The notes beneath the pieces were generated by a model that was not told the origin of the DNA, did not search any database, and saw nothing but the letters and a program-made list of their open reading frames with translations. Shown here one piece after another: positions 44,004 to 53,689 of a DNA stretch of 64,000 bases. This stretch comes from an uncultured Alistipes sp. (lineage in GTDB: Bacteria > Bacteroidota > Bacteroidia > Bacteroidales > Rikenellaceae): contig CAJUAV010000004.1 in assembly GCA_910584485.1 (NCBI GenBank), positions 114,826-178,825 of the forward strand, written 5' to 3'. Made by a program: the position numbers and the translations under genes. How positions within the stretch are numbered: the first letter of the stretch is position 1; the number at the start of each line of letters is the position of its first letter.

Positions 44004-45314
44004 ATGAATATCGCAATTGTCGGAATCGGTTACGTGGGTCTCGTTTCGGGGGCCTGTTTCTCGGAAATGGGAAACGATGTGACGTGTGTGGATATCGATC
44101 GCGGAAAGATCGAACGTTTGCTGCGGGGCGAGATCCCCATCTATGAACCCGGGCTCGAAGAGCTGGTCCGACGGAACGTGGAGGCCGGGCGTTTGCATTT
44201 CACGACCGATCTGACAGAGTGTCTCGATGCGGTGGAGGTGGTTTTTTCGGCTGTCGGAACCCCGCCCGACGAGGACGGATCGGCCGATTTGAAGCATGTG
44301 CTCGACGTGGCGCGGACCTTCGGGCGTCACATCGGAAAATACACGATCCTGGTGACCAAGTCGACCGTGCCCGTGGGTACGGCGCAGCGCATCAAGGACG
44401 TGATTCGGGAAGAGCTGGACAAACGCGGCGAACGGATCGATTTCGAGGTGGCCGCAAATCCCGAATTTCTCAAGGAAGGTGCGGCGATCAAGGATTTCAT
44501 GTCGCCCGATCGCGTGGTGGTCGGGATCGAATCGGATCGGGCCCGCAAGGTGTTGACGAAGCTCTACCGTCCTTTTTTGGTGAACAACTTTCGGGTTTAT
44601 TTCATGGATATCCCCTCGGCCGAAATGACGAAATATGCGGCCAATGCGATGTTGGCGACGCGCATTTCGTTCATGAACGACATCGCCAACCTCTGCGAAC
44701 TGGTCGGTGCCGACGTGGACAACGTCCGCAAGGGCATCGGAACGGACGACCGCATCGGCCGCCGCTTTCTCTATGCGGGTTGCGGCTACGGCGGTTCATG
44801 CTTTCCGAAGGATGTCAAGGCTTTGATCCATACGGGGCTGGAAAACGGCTACCGCATGCGGGTGGTCGAGGCTGTCGAGGCCGTTAACGAGCAGCAGAAA
44901 TACATCGTCTTCGAAAAATTGCGCCGTGCGTTCGGCGGCGATCTGAAAGGGCGCAGGATCGCTCTGTGGGGGCTTGCCTTCAAGCCCGAAACGGACGATA
45001 TGCGCGAAGCACCCGCACTGGTCGTCATCGACGAACTGCTCAAGGCGGGTGCAGAGGTGACGGTCTACGATCCTGCGGCGATGGCGGAATGCAGACGCCG
45101 CATCGGCGATGCGGTGAGCTACGCCAAAGATCTGTACGATGCGGTGGTCAATGCCGATGCCCTTGCGCTGGTGACCGAATGGAAGATGTTCCGCATGCCG
45201 AGCTGGCCGGTCATCCGCAAAGCGATGCGCGGCCGCATCGTGGTCGACGGCCGCAACATCTACGACGGCGAGGAGCTGAAGGAGATGGGATTCGTGTATG
45301 CGCGCATCGGCTGA
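44004..45314 (+). CDS. ugd: UDP-glucose 6-dehydrogenase
   Basis: Makes UDP-glucuronate from UDP-glucose with two NAD+; 436 residues. The ATG at 44004 begins the NAD fold 'MNIAIVGIGYVGLVSGACFS'; an in-frame extension to 43875 overlaps the promoter. Catalytic motifs: 'TKSTVPVGTAQRI', 'NPEFLKEGAAIKDFMSPDRV', 'EMTKYAANAMLATRISFMND' (Lys), and the active-site Cys in 'AGCGYGGSCFPKDVKALIHT'. It has the genome's high GC, unlike the glycan locus it faces; its product is a likely acidic-sugar precursor for that locus. The two are convergent. Confidence 0.95.
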   Translation: MNIAIVGIGYVGLVSGACFSEMGNDVTCVDIDRGKIERLLRGEIPIYEPGLEELVRRNVEAGRLHFTTDLTECLDAVEVVFSAVGTPPDEDGSADLKHVLDVARTFGRHIGKYTILVTKSTVPVGTAQRIKDVIREELDKRGERIDFEVAANPEFLKEGAAIKDFMSPDRVVVGIESDRARKVLTKLYRPFLVNNFRVYFMDIPSAEMTKYAANAMLATRISFMNDIANLCELVGADVDNVRKGIGTDDRIGRRFLYAGCGYGGSCFPKDVKALIHTGLENGYRMRVVEAVEAVNEQQKYIVFEKLRRAFGGDLKGRRIALWGLAFKPETDDMREAPALVVIDELLKAGAEVTVYDPAAMAECRRRIGDAVSYAKDLYDAVVNADALALVTEWKMFRMPSWPVIRKAMRGRIVVDGRNIYDGEELKEMGFVYARIG

Positions 45315-45379
45315 TGCGCCTTGTCTGTCGTGCCCGGTCGTGGAGCGAGACGGTAAGGTGAAGATAATTTTTTCCAGGA

Positions 45380-46153
45380 TTAATGGAAAATTTTTCGTGT
45401 CAGCTTTTCGATCATTCTGTCGGCATATCTGATACCTTCCAAAAAGAAATTGGAGTAAACGTCGTTCTTTTTATAGGCTTTCAGATGGTCTGCAAATATT
45501 TTTTTATGGCTTTGAAGGCCCGATGTGGATGCGCCGCCCGTTCGCATGGTGACAAAATCAACCGGAAGATATTTTACGATAATACGGTTGATAAAGATAA
45601 ATCGCAGCAATTGTTCGAAATCGGCAGCAACTTGGAATGTGGTGTCGAACATTCCGTATCGCTCGTAGATCTCTTTGCGGCAATAGAATGAAGGGTGAGC
45701 CGGCATATACCCCATACGCATCTTCCATCTTCTAAAGCTCTTTGAGCTGTAGTATCTTACACATTTACCGAGGTCGTCACCATTTACATAGTGCACATCG
45801 CCATACACGGCATCATACTCCCCAATTTTCTCGACAACGGTCGAGATAATATTTTCGGAGGTGAAAAAGTCGTCACTGTTGAGTATGCCTATCACATCGC
45901 CGGATGTCAATGCGAGGCCCTTGTTCATGGCATCGTAAAGGCCGTTATCCTTTTCGGATACAACGATCAGGCTTTTACCCGCAGCTTCATAACGCGAGCG
46001 AAAACTTTCAACTAAATCAAGGGTATTGTCTCGACTGCCACCGTCCTTGATAATGTGTTCGATGTGTTCGTATTTTTGAGCCAGGACACTTTCCAACGTG
46101 TCGCATATGGTGGCACTGCTGTTGTAGGTGGCCGTTATGATGGAGATTTTCAT
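45380..46153 (-). CDS. Glycosyltransferase family 2 protein
   Basis: 257 residues, inverting GT-A fold. 'MKISIITATYNSSATICDTL' is the nucleotide-binding strand; 'HIIKDGGSRDNTLDLVESF' and 'EKDNGLYDAMNKGLALTSGD' lead to the metal-binding 'ILNSDDFF' and then 'YDAVYGDVHYVNGD'. No membrane helix, so it is probably cytoplasmic and membrane-peripheral. It is the last gene of the low-GC polysaccharide operon, where it would add one sugar to the lipid-linked repeat unit. The stop codon lies in the loop of a weak T/A-rich hairpin (45367-45395) between it and ugd. Confidence 0.93.
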   Translation of the reverse strand: MKISIITATYNSSATICDTLESVLAQKYEHIEHIIKDGGSRDNTLDLVESFRSRYEAAGKSLIVVSEKDNGLYDAMNKGLALTSGDVIGILNSDDFFTSENIISTVVEKIGEYDAVYGDVHYVNGDDLGKCVRYYSSKSFRRWKMRMGYMPAHPSFYCRKEIYERYGMFDTTFQVAADFEQLLRFIFINRIIVKYLPVDFVTMRTGGASTSGLQSHKKIFADHLKAYKKNDVYSNFFLEGIRYADRMIEKLTRKIFH

Positions 46154-46214
46154 GGAAATTGGGTTCGTTTTGTTTCAGCTGTCGGATACGGCTCGTGAGG
46201 GGTACCTCTTTTTT

Positions 46215-47408
46215 TCAAATTATCAAGGATTTGTATAGTTCGATGTATTGCCGGAAGGCCTGGTTTTTGTCGTAGAATGTCGTAGCTCGTTTTCGGCAAT
46301 CTGCTGAATGAAAGAGATGCTTGCTGCATGTCTGTTCAATTTTTTCAGCCAGTTCCCGCACATCGCGATAACCGACTTTGAATCCCGTACGATTATCGAT
46401 TGCTTCTGGCGAGCCTCCCGTATCATAGGTGATTACGGGCGTTCCGCATGCGAGCGCTTCCAGATTCGTCGTAGGAAAATTATCTTCGAGAGTCGGATTT
46501 ACAAAGACGTCTGCTGCATTGTAGAGCTCAACAAGCTGTTCGATATTTTCCGTGCGTCGTATACCCTTGATACCGTCAGGAAGTGAAGCGATTTGGGCTT
46601 GGGACAGTCCGATCAGGATGATTTGATACTTTTCGGGGAGGATACCTCTCAATTTTATAAATTCGTCAAGGCCTTTACGCTTATCCCATACGCTTGCCAC
46701 CCCAAGGACTATATGCTGGTTTGTCTCCTCTTTTTCTTTTTCGACTGGATGAAAGACCTCGATGTCGATACCGTTATGTATGGTTACGGCGGGATAATTT
46801 CCGAGAAAAGATTTTGCCAATTCCTCTTTCAACCAATCGGAAACCGAGACGAATGTCAAATTCGGGCATCCGGAAAAGGCTGTTTTCTTATCCATGTGGT
46901 TCCTTCGGCTTCGGTCGCACCCGATCGATGCCGGATAGCTGTGTAGCTGGGGACAATGATGACAGTTCGTCTGCCATTTATCGCATGCGGCATAATCATA
47001 GTAGGCACAATGCCCCGTGAAAGGCCAGCAGTCATGAAGGGTCCAAATGACCGGACCGCCCCACGCCTTTAGATAATCGAACAATTTGGGGTAATTCAGA
47101 AAGTATCCGTGAATGTTGTGGAGATGGATGATATCGGGAGCGATCTGCTTGATTTTTGCGATAAAATCGCTTGTCGTTTTCCGCGATGCCAATCCGTGAT
47201 TATCAAACAAACGGGATTCCGCGCCATGTAAGCACATATCCAGGTCATTCCCGATTCGCAGGATTTTGGACGCGCTCCTGGGGGTTCCCCGACCATAGGC
47301 AATCCAACTTTCCCAGCCCTCCCGCAAAACCAATTTCCCGATGGCTTCGGCAATCTTTCCTGTCGACCCCCAGTTGGCCGTTACGTTTATTTGAAGAATC
47401 TTCGTCAT
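46215..47408 (-). CDS. Glycosyltransferase family 4 protein
   Basis: 397 residues, GT-B fold, retaining. The N-domain shows 'ILQINVTANWGSTGKIAEAI' and 'IIHLHNIHGYFLNYPKLFDY', then a Cys-rich 'CAYYDYAACDKWQTNCHHCP' insert common in the WcaC/WcaI-like subgroup. The C-domain has the donor-binding 'VFVNPTLEDNFPTTNLEALA' and 'CGTPVITYDTGGSPEAI', the EX7E motif region of GT4. It lies in the operon between the GT2 and GT14-like genes. Confidence 0.93.
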   Translation of the reverse strand: MTKILQINVTANWGSTGKIAEAIGKLVLREGWESWIAYGRGTPRSASKILRIGNDLDMCLHGAESRLFDNHGLASRKTTSDFIAKIKQIAPDIIHLHNIHGYFLNYPKLFDYLKAWGGPVIWTLHDCWPFTGHCAYYDYAACDKWQTNCHHCPQLHSYPASIGCDRSRRNHMDKKTAFSGCPNLTFVSVSDWLKEELAKSFLGNYPAVTIHNGIDIEVFHPVEKEKEETNQHIVLGVASVWDKRKGLDEFIKLRGILPEKYQIILIGLSQAQIASLPDGIKGIRRTENIEQLVELYNAADVFVNPTLEDNFPTTNLEALACGTPVITYDTGGSPEAIDNRTGFKVGYRDVRELAEKIEQTCSKHLFHSADCRKRATTFYDKNQAFRQYIELYKSLII

Positions 47409-47414
47409 GTTGGT

Positions 47415-48290
47415 TTAATCAATCTGCTCCAATAGGGATTGTAGGCCGTTTGATTTGCCGGATATGACCTTTCTGCAAAAAAAATTGTTGCCGGCTTTGA
47501 TTTTTTCGAAATCGGATTCATCCAGCACATTGGGGAATCCGCGGCCGTTATCCGTCCAATCGATGTATCGTAAATCGTCCTCCACAATCGTATCCTTCAG
47601 GCTGCTGTTAAATAAAATCGTATGAAAAAAGATTTCATCGCAGCAGTTCGTATATTTGAATCGTTTGCTATACGATGGATGTTCTTTGATGAAGCGAAGA
47701 ATATAATCAATCGCAGCTCTATTGAGCGACCACCATGAACTTCCTTTGAATACCTTGAAAGGCAGTTTTTTTCTCAATCGGATCCCGCAATCCAAAAGTT
47801 TCTGTTGAAAGAAGATGCACGCGTTTATCAGCAGTCCGAGCGGTTTGGGACAGTTCCTCGTGTTTATCAGATCGCGCGGATAGTAAATGTCGTATCGATA
47901 ATTTAAATGCGGGTTGGTCGTTACCGACAAAAAGTTGCGGTGCTTGTTCTCGTCGAAAAAACGATCCAAATCCCGATTGCGTTTCGTGGGGAAATCCTGG
48001 CCTGATATGAAATGGAAATATTCGGCGAAAGGCCATTTAGCGACGCTGCACTCGATTAGTTTAAGCGTAGCATAAAATTGATTTGCCCCCCCCCAATTTA
48101 TTTTCAAATCACTGATTATTAATGAATTATTCATATTTTTTAATGCCTCGACCGATTTGTCTGCATACATATTTTGCGATTTTTTGTCGATATGTATAGC
48201 AAAAAAATGATCCGGATGATCGAGTTTGGAGACAAGCCGACGCAGGAACTCTGGATCCGTATGAGCTTGAATTAGAAAGACTTGTTTCAT
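47415..48290 (-). CDS. GT14-like (core-2/I-branching) beta-glycosyltransferase
   Basis: 291 residues. The ATG at 48290 gives 'MKQVFLIQAHTDPEFLRRLV', the normal start of bacterial GT14 proteins; 9 further in-frame codons upstream are unneeded. Family features are 'FFAIHIDKKS', 'YFHFISGQDFPTKRNRDLDR', 'FKGSSWWSLNRAAIDYIL' and 'CDEIFFHTILFN' (Asp-Glu). A G9 run on the coding strand (48094-48086) encodes 'WGG' around residue 67; gain or loss of one G would truncate the protein early, so it is a candidate phase-variable gene. Confidence 0.88.
   Translation of the reverse strand: MKQVFLIQAHTDPEFLRRLVSKLDHPDHFFAIHIDKKSQNMYADKSVEALKNMNNSLIISDLKINWGGANQFYATLKLIECSVAKWPFAEYFHFISGQDFPTKRNRDLDRFFDENKHRNFLSVTTNPHLNYRYDIYYPRDLINTRNCPKPLGLLINACIFFQQKLLDCGIRLRKKLPFKVFKGSSWWSLNRAAIDYILRFIKEHPSYSKRFKYTNCCDEIFFHTILFNSSLKDTIVEDDLRYIDWTDNGRGFPNVLDESDFEKIKAGNNFFCRKVISGKSNGLQSLLEQID
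48086..48094 (-). repeat. G9 homopolymer inside the GT14-like gene
   Basis: Nine C on the plus strand (G on the coding strand), in frame at present. Surrounded by AT-rich sequence, it is a candidate slipped-strand switch. Confidence 0.95.
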
Positions 48291-48353
48291 GGTTTTGTAT
48301 GGCGTTGCAGTTAACAATCGGTGAATCGTTGGTTTTCCGTAGAAGCAGCCTGC

Positions 48354-48866
48354 TTAACTTTGCCGGACTTTTTTTTCGAAATACTCGTCGATCGTCATGA
48401 TAACTTTTGCCGGATTACCGGCAGCAACGACATTGGCAGGGATGTGGCCTTTAACGAGCGATCCTGCGCCAATCACGGTGTTTTCGCCTATGGTTGTTCC
48501 AGGAAGAAGAGTTGTTCTTAAGCCGATGAAAACATTGTTGCCGATCATGATATCTCCGTCTATGCTGACATCCGTGTCGGGGGTGCGTCCGGCAGCTTTC
48601 ATTGCAACTGTTATGGAAAAATCGTGTGTCAGAAAGACGACTTGTTTGCTGATGACACAGTCATGGCCTAATGTGATGCGGTGGAAATTGTCGAAATAGA
48701 CATCGGACGATATATAATTGGGAGCGCCGGTTATCCGAATCCCGCAACTCTTCAGAAAAGAGGTTAGCAATTTCATGTACCATGAGGTCGAAAGCATGTT
48801 CACAACCTTCAACAACGCCATGATGGGGTAATAAATTGATCTGAACAGTAGTCTTTTATGATTCAT
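48354..48866 (-). CDS. Left-handed beta-helix (hexapeptide) acyltransferase
   Basis: 170 residues from the ATG at 48866 ('MNHKRLLFRSIYYPIMALLK'), just 16 nt after the preceding gene's stop; the longer frame would overlap that gene. The C-terminal part is a hexapeptide-repeat helix: 'ISSDVYFDNFHRITLGHDCV', 'DGDIMIGNNVFIGLRTTLLP', 'GTTIGENTVIGAGSLVKGHI', 'PANVVAAGNPAKVI'. The last is the typical WbbJ/maltose-acetyltransferase ending. It probably acetylates a sugar of the repeat unit, using acetyl-CoA. Confidence 0.9.
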   Translation of the reverse strand: MNHKRLLFRSIYYPIMALLKVVNMLSTSWYMKLLTSFLKSCGIRITGAPNYISSDVYFDNFHRITLGHDCVISKQVVFLTHDFSITVAMKAAGRTPDTDVSIDGDIMIGNNVFIGLRTTLLPGTTIGENTVIGAGSLVKGHIPANVVAAGNPAKVIMTIDEYFEKKVRQS

Positions 48867-48882
48867 TTGCTTGGTGGAGACG

Positions 48883-49899
48883 TTAGATGATTCGTTCGCT
48901 TTGGAGGCGATTCGTAAAAGCGGTGTAATTCTTATCCCAGTTATTATGCTGTTCGATATAATTACTTGCATTTTGTACGTATTCGGCTGCAATCTGGCCG
49001 TCGGCGACTACTTCGATCGCATGTTGAAAGTCTTCGAGCGACCTGCAGACAATGTACGACTTTTCCATGGATGAGAATCCTGAAAAGGATTCCTGAATGC
49101 CGATTACGAGGGTCCTATACGCAAAAGCATCCAATACCTTGTTCAAAATTCCGCATCCTCTCGGAACGGTTGCTACGTATATATCGATGTTTCGGAAAAA
49201 ATCGCTCAACGATGCTACCGGACCAAGGTATTCGATATACGGTGAACGGTTGAAATAAGCAATGCTTTTTGGAGATGCGCCTTTACCAGCGACAACAAGA
49301 CGAACCTTGTCTTTGGCATTTAATCGAGGCAAAATATCCTCGATAAACCATTGGCATTCCTGAACGGTGGCATCCGTCCAGTTACTTAATACGCCCAATC
49401 GCAGGGTGTCGCTTTTCGTTTTTTCTGTTTCAGCCGTATTCGGGATATTCACTCCGTTTGGAACCAAATAGTACGTGTTGTCCGGATTCCGCCTCTTGAA
49501 ATGGTCGATGTCGGTTTGCGATACAAACATCAGATGCTTGATGTGCCGCGCAATGGTGTTTTCTCTTTTTCGGTATAACAAACCGGTGACTAAAGAGTAC
49601 CAAAAATCCTTATAGCAAATTTTTCCTCTCTTGAGGAAAAATTTGGCTTTGTTAAGCTGCCCGAGGGAATAGTTGTCGACCAGGAGTGCCAATCGTACGG
49701 GCAGTTTCCTTTTTACGGCATCATACGCCTCTTTAGGGCCATACGTAATCAGGATATCCGCGTCGTTTAGCCTTTCGGGAAACACCCTCGTTACAACGAC
49801 CTTGTAGTTCCTGTCGTGCAGTACGCGCGTGAAAGCGTCCGTTATCACCTTGACTCCGGGACTACTTTCGTTATATCTTACTAAATAGATCGTTTTCAT
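48883..49899 (-). CDS. Glycosyltransferase, GT4/GT-B-like
   Basis: 338 residues with a GT-B fold. N-domain begins 'MKTIYLVRYNESSPGVKVIT'; the linker has 'FVSQTDIDHFKRRNPDNTYY' and 'LVPNGVNIP'; C-domain has 'RLVVAGKGASPKSIAYFNRS' and 'DIYVATVPRGCGILNKVLDA' with 'FAYRTLVIGIQESFSGF', equivalent to the donor-binding region of GT4/GT1 enzymes. The usual EX7E acid pair is not clear, so it is a divergent member. Its start overlaps the polymerase stop by 4 nt. Confidence 0.83.
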   Translation of the reverse strand: MKTIYLVRYNESSPGVKVITDAFTRVLHDRNYKVVVTRVFPERLNDADILITYGPKEAYDAVKRKLPVRLALLVDNYSLGQLNKAKFFLKRGKICYKDFWYSLVTGLLYRKRENTIARHIKHLMFVSQTDIDHFKRRNPDNTYYLVPNGVNIPNTAETEKTKSDTLRLGVLSNWTDATVQECQWFIEDILPRLNAKDKVRLVVAGKGASPKSIAYFNRSPYIEYLGPVASLSDFFRNIDIYVATVPRGCGILNKVLDAFAYRTLVIGIQESFSGFSSMEKSYIVCRSLEDFQHAIEVVADGQIAAEYVQNASNYIEQHNNWDKNYTAFTNRLQSERII

Positions 49900-51260
49900 G
49901 TCGTGTGATCGGTTATCTGTAAATCCTTCGTATATGATTTCCGTATGATAAAATATTCGAAAATTTTGCTTGCCATGAAGGGGAGTATCAGCATATCCAG
50001 GAAGGTGGAATAGCTTTTTGCGCGAATCAGTTCTATGAATAACAGCAGAAAGAAAACTTTCAGCATTAATTTTTTGTTCGATTTCGGGCTGTCGATCAAT
50101 GAAGCTAAAAAGGTGAGCAATAAAATGGTTGCGTAAGCAAGGCCGCGACCGCCCACCAAAAGCGCATCCGTTATGCCGGTTGTACCGGATGAATGAATCG
50201 CAGTTTCGGGGAATTGCTCGATAACGTGCGTCTCATAAGCCGCACTTCCTCCCATGACGACAATCAGGGGGAAACGAGAAAAATCAAATAGATCCTCGTC
50301 CTTGATGGTATCATAGGCATTCATAAAGTGCTGTCCGGCTAGGAATGACCGGTTATAAAATTGAATCTGAATGCCGTCTCCCTCCTTTTGGCTTTCAAGG
50401 TCCTCAGAAAGTTCTTTGCTTTTTTGAATGGAGCTGAATGAAAATAAGGAGTCGGAGTCTATGTATCTCATCGCTCCGATAATGGGGTAGAGCAAAAAGA
50501 ACACGACCACAACCGGCAACAATGCTTTGATTAATTTTTTATCGATTCTTCTCTCTCTCAAAACGTAGTACAGAACCAGCGGCAGGAACAAAAAAACGAG
50601 TCGTGACTTGCTCAACATGACGAACGTTTCAAGCAAGGCCAAGAAAAAGAAGCAGATCAAATATTTTTTAAGGCGCTTATCTCGGTAATTGCGTGCTACG
50701 ATCATCATGAAAACAATGGGTATGATATCGGTTCTTATCATTTGGATAATACCGTTTAGTTTGAATGGAAGCTGAACTCCTTCGGCACCCATTCTGCCTA
50801 TACCCAGGCAGTAACTGATGAAAGAGAGGGTGAATGCAACGGATAGAATGAGCCACACGACGGTCGGACTGAACGGACGCCGCAGCGACTTGTCTATCTC
50901 CTGTGGATTGAACCGCTCCCTGCGCCGTGATAAAAAGATCATGCTTCCGACCAAAAAACAACATAGCACATTGTTGCCGAATACTGCCAATGCGCTCCGC
51001 TGTTCGACCGTGTATTGCTCTCCCATAAGTCCCATGAAATTGCCGAACGCATAAAGATTCAGGGATAGAAAAACATATATCAGCAAACAGCACGAAGCCA
51101 ATGATTGGTACAAGGATTTTCTTGTCGTCAAATATTGATAGGTCATTACAATATTGAACAACAAGATGAATGTCTCCGATCCGTCAAATTCAAATTTGAC
51201 GGCATTTCCGAGCAGGATTGCGGAAATGCAAAGCCATAGTATTAATTTGAACTTGCTCAT
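49896..51260 (-). CDS. O-antigen/oligosaccharide repeat-unit polymerase (Wzy-like)
   Basis: 454 residues with about 10-12 predicted membrane helices (e.g. 'LILWLCISAILLGNAVKF', 'PTVVWLILSVAFTLSFISYC', 'CFFFLALLETFVMLSKSRLV', 'ALLPVVVVFFLLYPIIGAMR') and a long periplasmic loop ('SGTTGITDALLVGGRGLAYA'). Wzy proteins share little sequence, so the call rests on topology, size and position between transferases in a flippase-containing cluster. It would polymerise the repeat unit on the periplasmic side. Confidence 0.8.
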   Translation of the reverse strand: MSKFKLILWLCISAILLGNAVKFEFDGSETFILLFNIVMTYQYLTTRKSLYQSLASCCLLIYVFLSLNLYAFGNFMGLMGEQYTVEQRSALAVFGNNVLCCFLVGSMIFLSRRRERFNPQEIDKSLRRPFSPTVVWLILSVAFTLSFISYCLGIGRMGAEGVQLPFKLNGIIQMIRTDIIPIVFMMIVARNYRDKRLKKYLICFFFLALLETFVMLSKSRLVFLFLPLVLYYVLRERRIDKKLIKALLPVVVVFFLLYPIIGAMRYIDSDSLFSFSSIQKSKELSEDLESQKEGDGIQIQFYNRSFLAGQHFMNAYDTIKDEDLFDFSRFPLIVVMGGSAAYETHVIEQFPETAIHSSGTTGITDALLVGGRGLAYATILLLTFLASLIDSPKSNKKLMLKVFFLLLFIELIRAKSYSTFLDMLILPFMASKIFEYFIIRKSYTKDLQITDHTT

Positions 51261-52372
51261 TATTTCAATGACTCTGTGATGTAGGAGCGTGCGAAGTCCC
51301 GATAGCTGTCAATCTTCTGATTCACCTCTTGCCAATCGATCCGATTCGATGCGGCTGTTTCATATTCCCGAGGCGTAGATATAAGCCGTTTTTCAAGATT
51401 GAACATTTTCAGCAACGACAGAAGTCGGGCGTTGCCTCGCTCCGGATTGGCCATAACGACAAATTCCGTATTGAACAGGATGGCAAAGGCAGTACCGTGA
51501 AACGAATCGGTTATGACGAATCGGGCGTTGTATAAGCTTTCAAGCCATCTTGAGACGGACGGAAAGCGTCGTAACCCGTTATGCTCCGAAGGCATCAGAT
51601 CGTTTCGATCGTATCCGTGTTGTGATGCGATGTGTTCGATTACTTTTCGCTTCTCTTCCGACTCATCCAGAATATAGGTTTGGAGAGTCTTCACTTGGGT
51701 AGTGTCAAATCCAATCTGTTTCTTATATTCGGCCGGTGTTAAAAGAAACGTGGGATCGATGACGTGGACGGCTTTTTTGTTGAAATATTTTTCGCAAATG
51801 GCGACTCCCGAATCTTCCCGGACCGAAATGGCGTCAAAACGCTCCGCCAAACGTTTGCACTGACATATGACAGATGCGGGATACTCTGTTTGGTCTATTC
51901 CGAAAGAGGCTGCATAGGATATTTTTTTCGACTCTTCAGAAGCAAAGTCGAGGTAGTAATTCTGAATATATCGACTTAAATAGGCATATCTCCAAACCTG
52001 GTCGCTCCCGACCACATATCCGTCAAATTCGGTGAAACGAGCCTTCTTGTGATCGAAGCTATAGATTCTTTCGGAAAGATGAAGGTGCCTATGAACAAAA
52101 TCCGATATGCCCTTCCCTTGTTTCTTTTCATTGCGACATAGTTGCTTTATTTTGTGCTTCGTCTGCATAAAGCTCTCTTTTCCGATGCAATATTTCAAGA
52201 GCGATTTTAGTGCGACGAGCGATTTCCCTCTTGTCGTACTTGCCCTCCAATCTCTTTTGTCCAAAATCGTGACTTCGTGGCCCAGCTTTTCCAATGTGGT
52301 CTGGAGTGCGAAAGACTGAAGCACGCATCCGTAATTGAGCGTTATGGGAAAAGTAAGAATGGCGATTTTCAT
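51260..52372 (-). CDS. Polysaccharide pyruvyl transferase-family protein
   Basis: 370 residues. Motifs of the PS_pyruv_trans family: 'MKIAILTFPITLNYGCVLQS', 'FALQTTLEKLGHEVTILDKR', 'GYVVGSDQVWRYAY', 'KKISYAASFGIDQ', 'DAISVREDSGVAICEKYF', 'VIDPTFLL' and 'ARFVITDSFHGTAFAILFNT'. Such enzymes add pyruvate ketals from phosphoenolpyruvate to sugars, giving acidic glycans. The stop and the next start share one base (51260). Confidence 0.92.
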   Translation of the reverse strand: MKIAILTFPITLNYGCVLQSFALQTTLEKLGHEVTILDKRDWRASTTRGKSLVALKSLLKYCIGKESFMQTKHKIKQLCRNEKKQGKGISDFVHRHLHLSERIYSFDHKKARFTEFDGYVVGSDQVWRYAYLSRYIQNYYLDFASEESKKISYAASFGIDQTEYPASVICQCKRLAERFDAISVREDSGVAICEKYFNKKAVHVIDPTFLLTPAEYKKQIGFDTTQVKTLQTYILDESEEKRKVIEHIASQHGYDRNDLMPSEHNGLRRFPSVSRWLESLYNARFVITDSFHGTAFAILFNTEFVVMANPERGNARLLSLLKMFNLEKRLISTPREYETAASNRIDWQEVNQKIDSYRDFARSYITESLK

Positions 52373-52379
52373 TTGTGTG

Positions 52380-53450
52380 TCAGATTTTCTGTTTCTGAAG
52401 CAGTTTCCGGTAGCTGCGATACTTCTCCACCTTTACTACAACGATCTTGTCCCATACGATTTTCTGAATCTGGTCCAGTAAGATGGCAGTTGCGAAAATG
52501 AATAGCAGGAATCCTAGCCAATAAACGAAATACTCTAATCCGTTGTAATGCTCGCTCAACCATCGGATGCATTGCTGAAAAATCGGATAGGCGTAAGGAT
52601 TCCCGTGCAACAGGAATGCGGCGAAAGCACTTGCGGCAATCCAATTTATGAATTGGCTTTGAATGTTCATCTTTGAAAAAAACAGCAGCAAATATACCGA
52701 ATGGAGAATTACGAGCGGGCTTACGTTCGCATAGATTCTGCGGACAGTTAACGGATGACCGGTCAGCCAGTAGGCAATCAGAGACTCGAGGCAGAGAATC
52801 AGCACGATTACCATTAAATCGCTGTACTTGGACTTATTCGTAAATCGGTTCGGATAGCGGCGCAGGTAATGCCCCAGAATGTATAATCCTCCGAAAGAGA
52901 AGAACGAAAAACCGTATTCGATATAGGTGGCCGCATTCGTTATCCAGCTGTAGAGACTTTGAAAACTGTAAAAAGCGATCAGGAACAATTCGATTTGCCG
53001 CTTATTGGCAGTTTGAGTAAAGCTGTTGAGTACCGGTGCGAAAATATACAGTCCTATATAGGCTTTTATAAACCAATTTACTTTCGTTAAAGCAAACAGC
53101 CCTAAAATTCCTTCTCCGGTGAAGCGGGCCTGCCCCCCCCCTAATACTATTAAATATACCAAACAGAAAAAGAAGAAGCACTGAAAACAGAATCGGCTGA
53201 AACTCCGAAATCGCTGATTGATGCCGAACCATCCGGAAATCAAGATGAATACGTCAACGCATATGATGGAGAAACTCTCCAAAACGTATCGTCCGAAGGT
53301 CCCAAATGGACGTACTCCTATGTCCTCCATGGTCGGTAAGCCGACGCTGGAAAAGCCTCCATGATAGATCAGGATGGAAAAAATCGCCAGAATGCGAAGC
53401 AATTCGATATTGGATTTTCGCGGAGTGCGTCCGACAGCAGTCGTGTTCAT
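52380..53450 (-). CDS. Acyltransferase family 3 membrane protein
   Basis: 356 residues from the ATG at 53450; the open frame continues upstream from a TTG but without homology. 'RKSNIELLRILAIFSILIYH' holds the His of the acyltransferase-3 family, followed by about 10 membrane helices ('ICVDVFILISGWFGINQRFR', 'FQCFFFFCLVYLIVLGGGQA', 'LIVLILCLESLIAYWL'-like). It O-acetylates surface sugars. A G9 run (53141-53133) encodes the Gly-Gly-Gly at residues 104-106, where slippage would inactivate it. Confidence 0.9.
   Translation of the reverse strand: MNTTAVGRTPRKSNIELLRILAIFSILIYHGGFSSVGLPTMEDIGVRPFGTFGRYVLESFSIICVDVFILISGWFGINQRFRSFSRFCFQCFFFFCLVYLIVLGGGQARFTGEGILGLFALTKVNWFIKAYIGLYIFAPVLNSFTQTANKRQIELFLIAFYSFQSLYSWITNAATYIEYGFSFFSFGGLYILGHYLRRYPNRFTNKSKYSDLMVIVLILCLESLIAYWLTGHPLTVRRIYANVSPLVILHSVYLLLFFSKMNIQSQFINWIAASAFAAFLLHGNPYAYPIFQQCIRWLSEHYNGLEYFVYWLGFLLFIFATAILLDQIQKIVWDKIVVVKVEKYRSYRKLLQKQKI
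53133..53141 (-). repeat. G9 homopolymer inside the acyltransferase gene
   Basis: Nine C on the plus strand, flanked by AT-rich sequence; codes for three Gly in frame. Candidate slipped-strand switch. Confidence 0.95.
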
Positions 53451-53689
53451 TGGTTTTGGCAGATCGTATATCGCAGGGTGCCGGGGCAAGCTGCAGTTCC
53501 CGTATTTTCTTGCCGGTATAGCCGGCAAGAATGAACGAAAAACGGATTGTGGTTTTGAATAATTTGGTTGCTATGTCGATGGACGGGAAACCTGGCGGAT
53601 GTCGTCTCCGAAAGCTCGAGATCGGATCGCGTCCTATCGGCAGGTTTTTCGTCGAAGCCTGTATACCGGTAATCGGACACGAATGCAGA

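Noticed and set aside
53451..53528. Upstream TTG start for the acyltransferase.
   Set aside because: The 26 extra residues lack similarity and the ATG at 53450 gives the normal family N-terminus.
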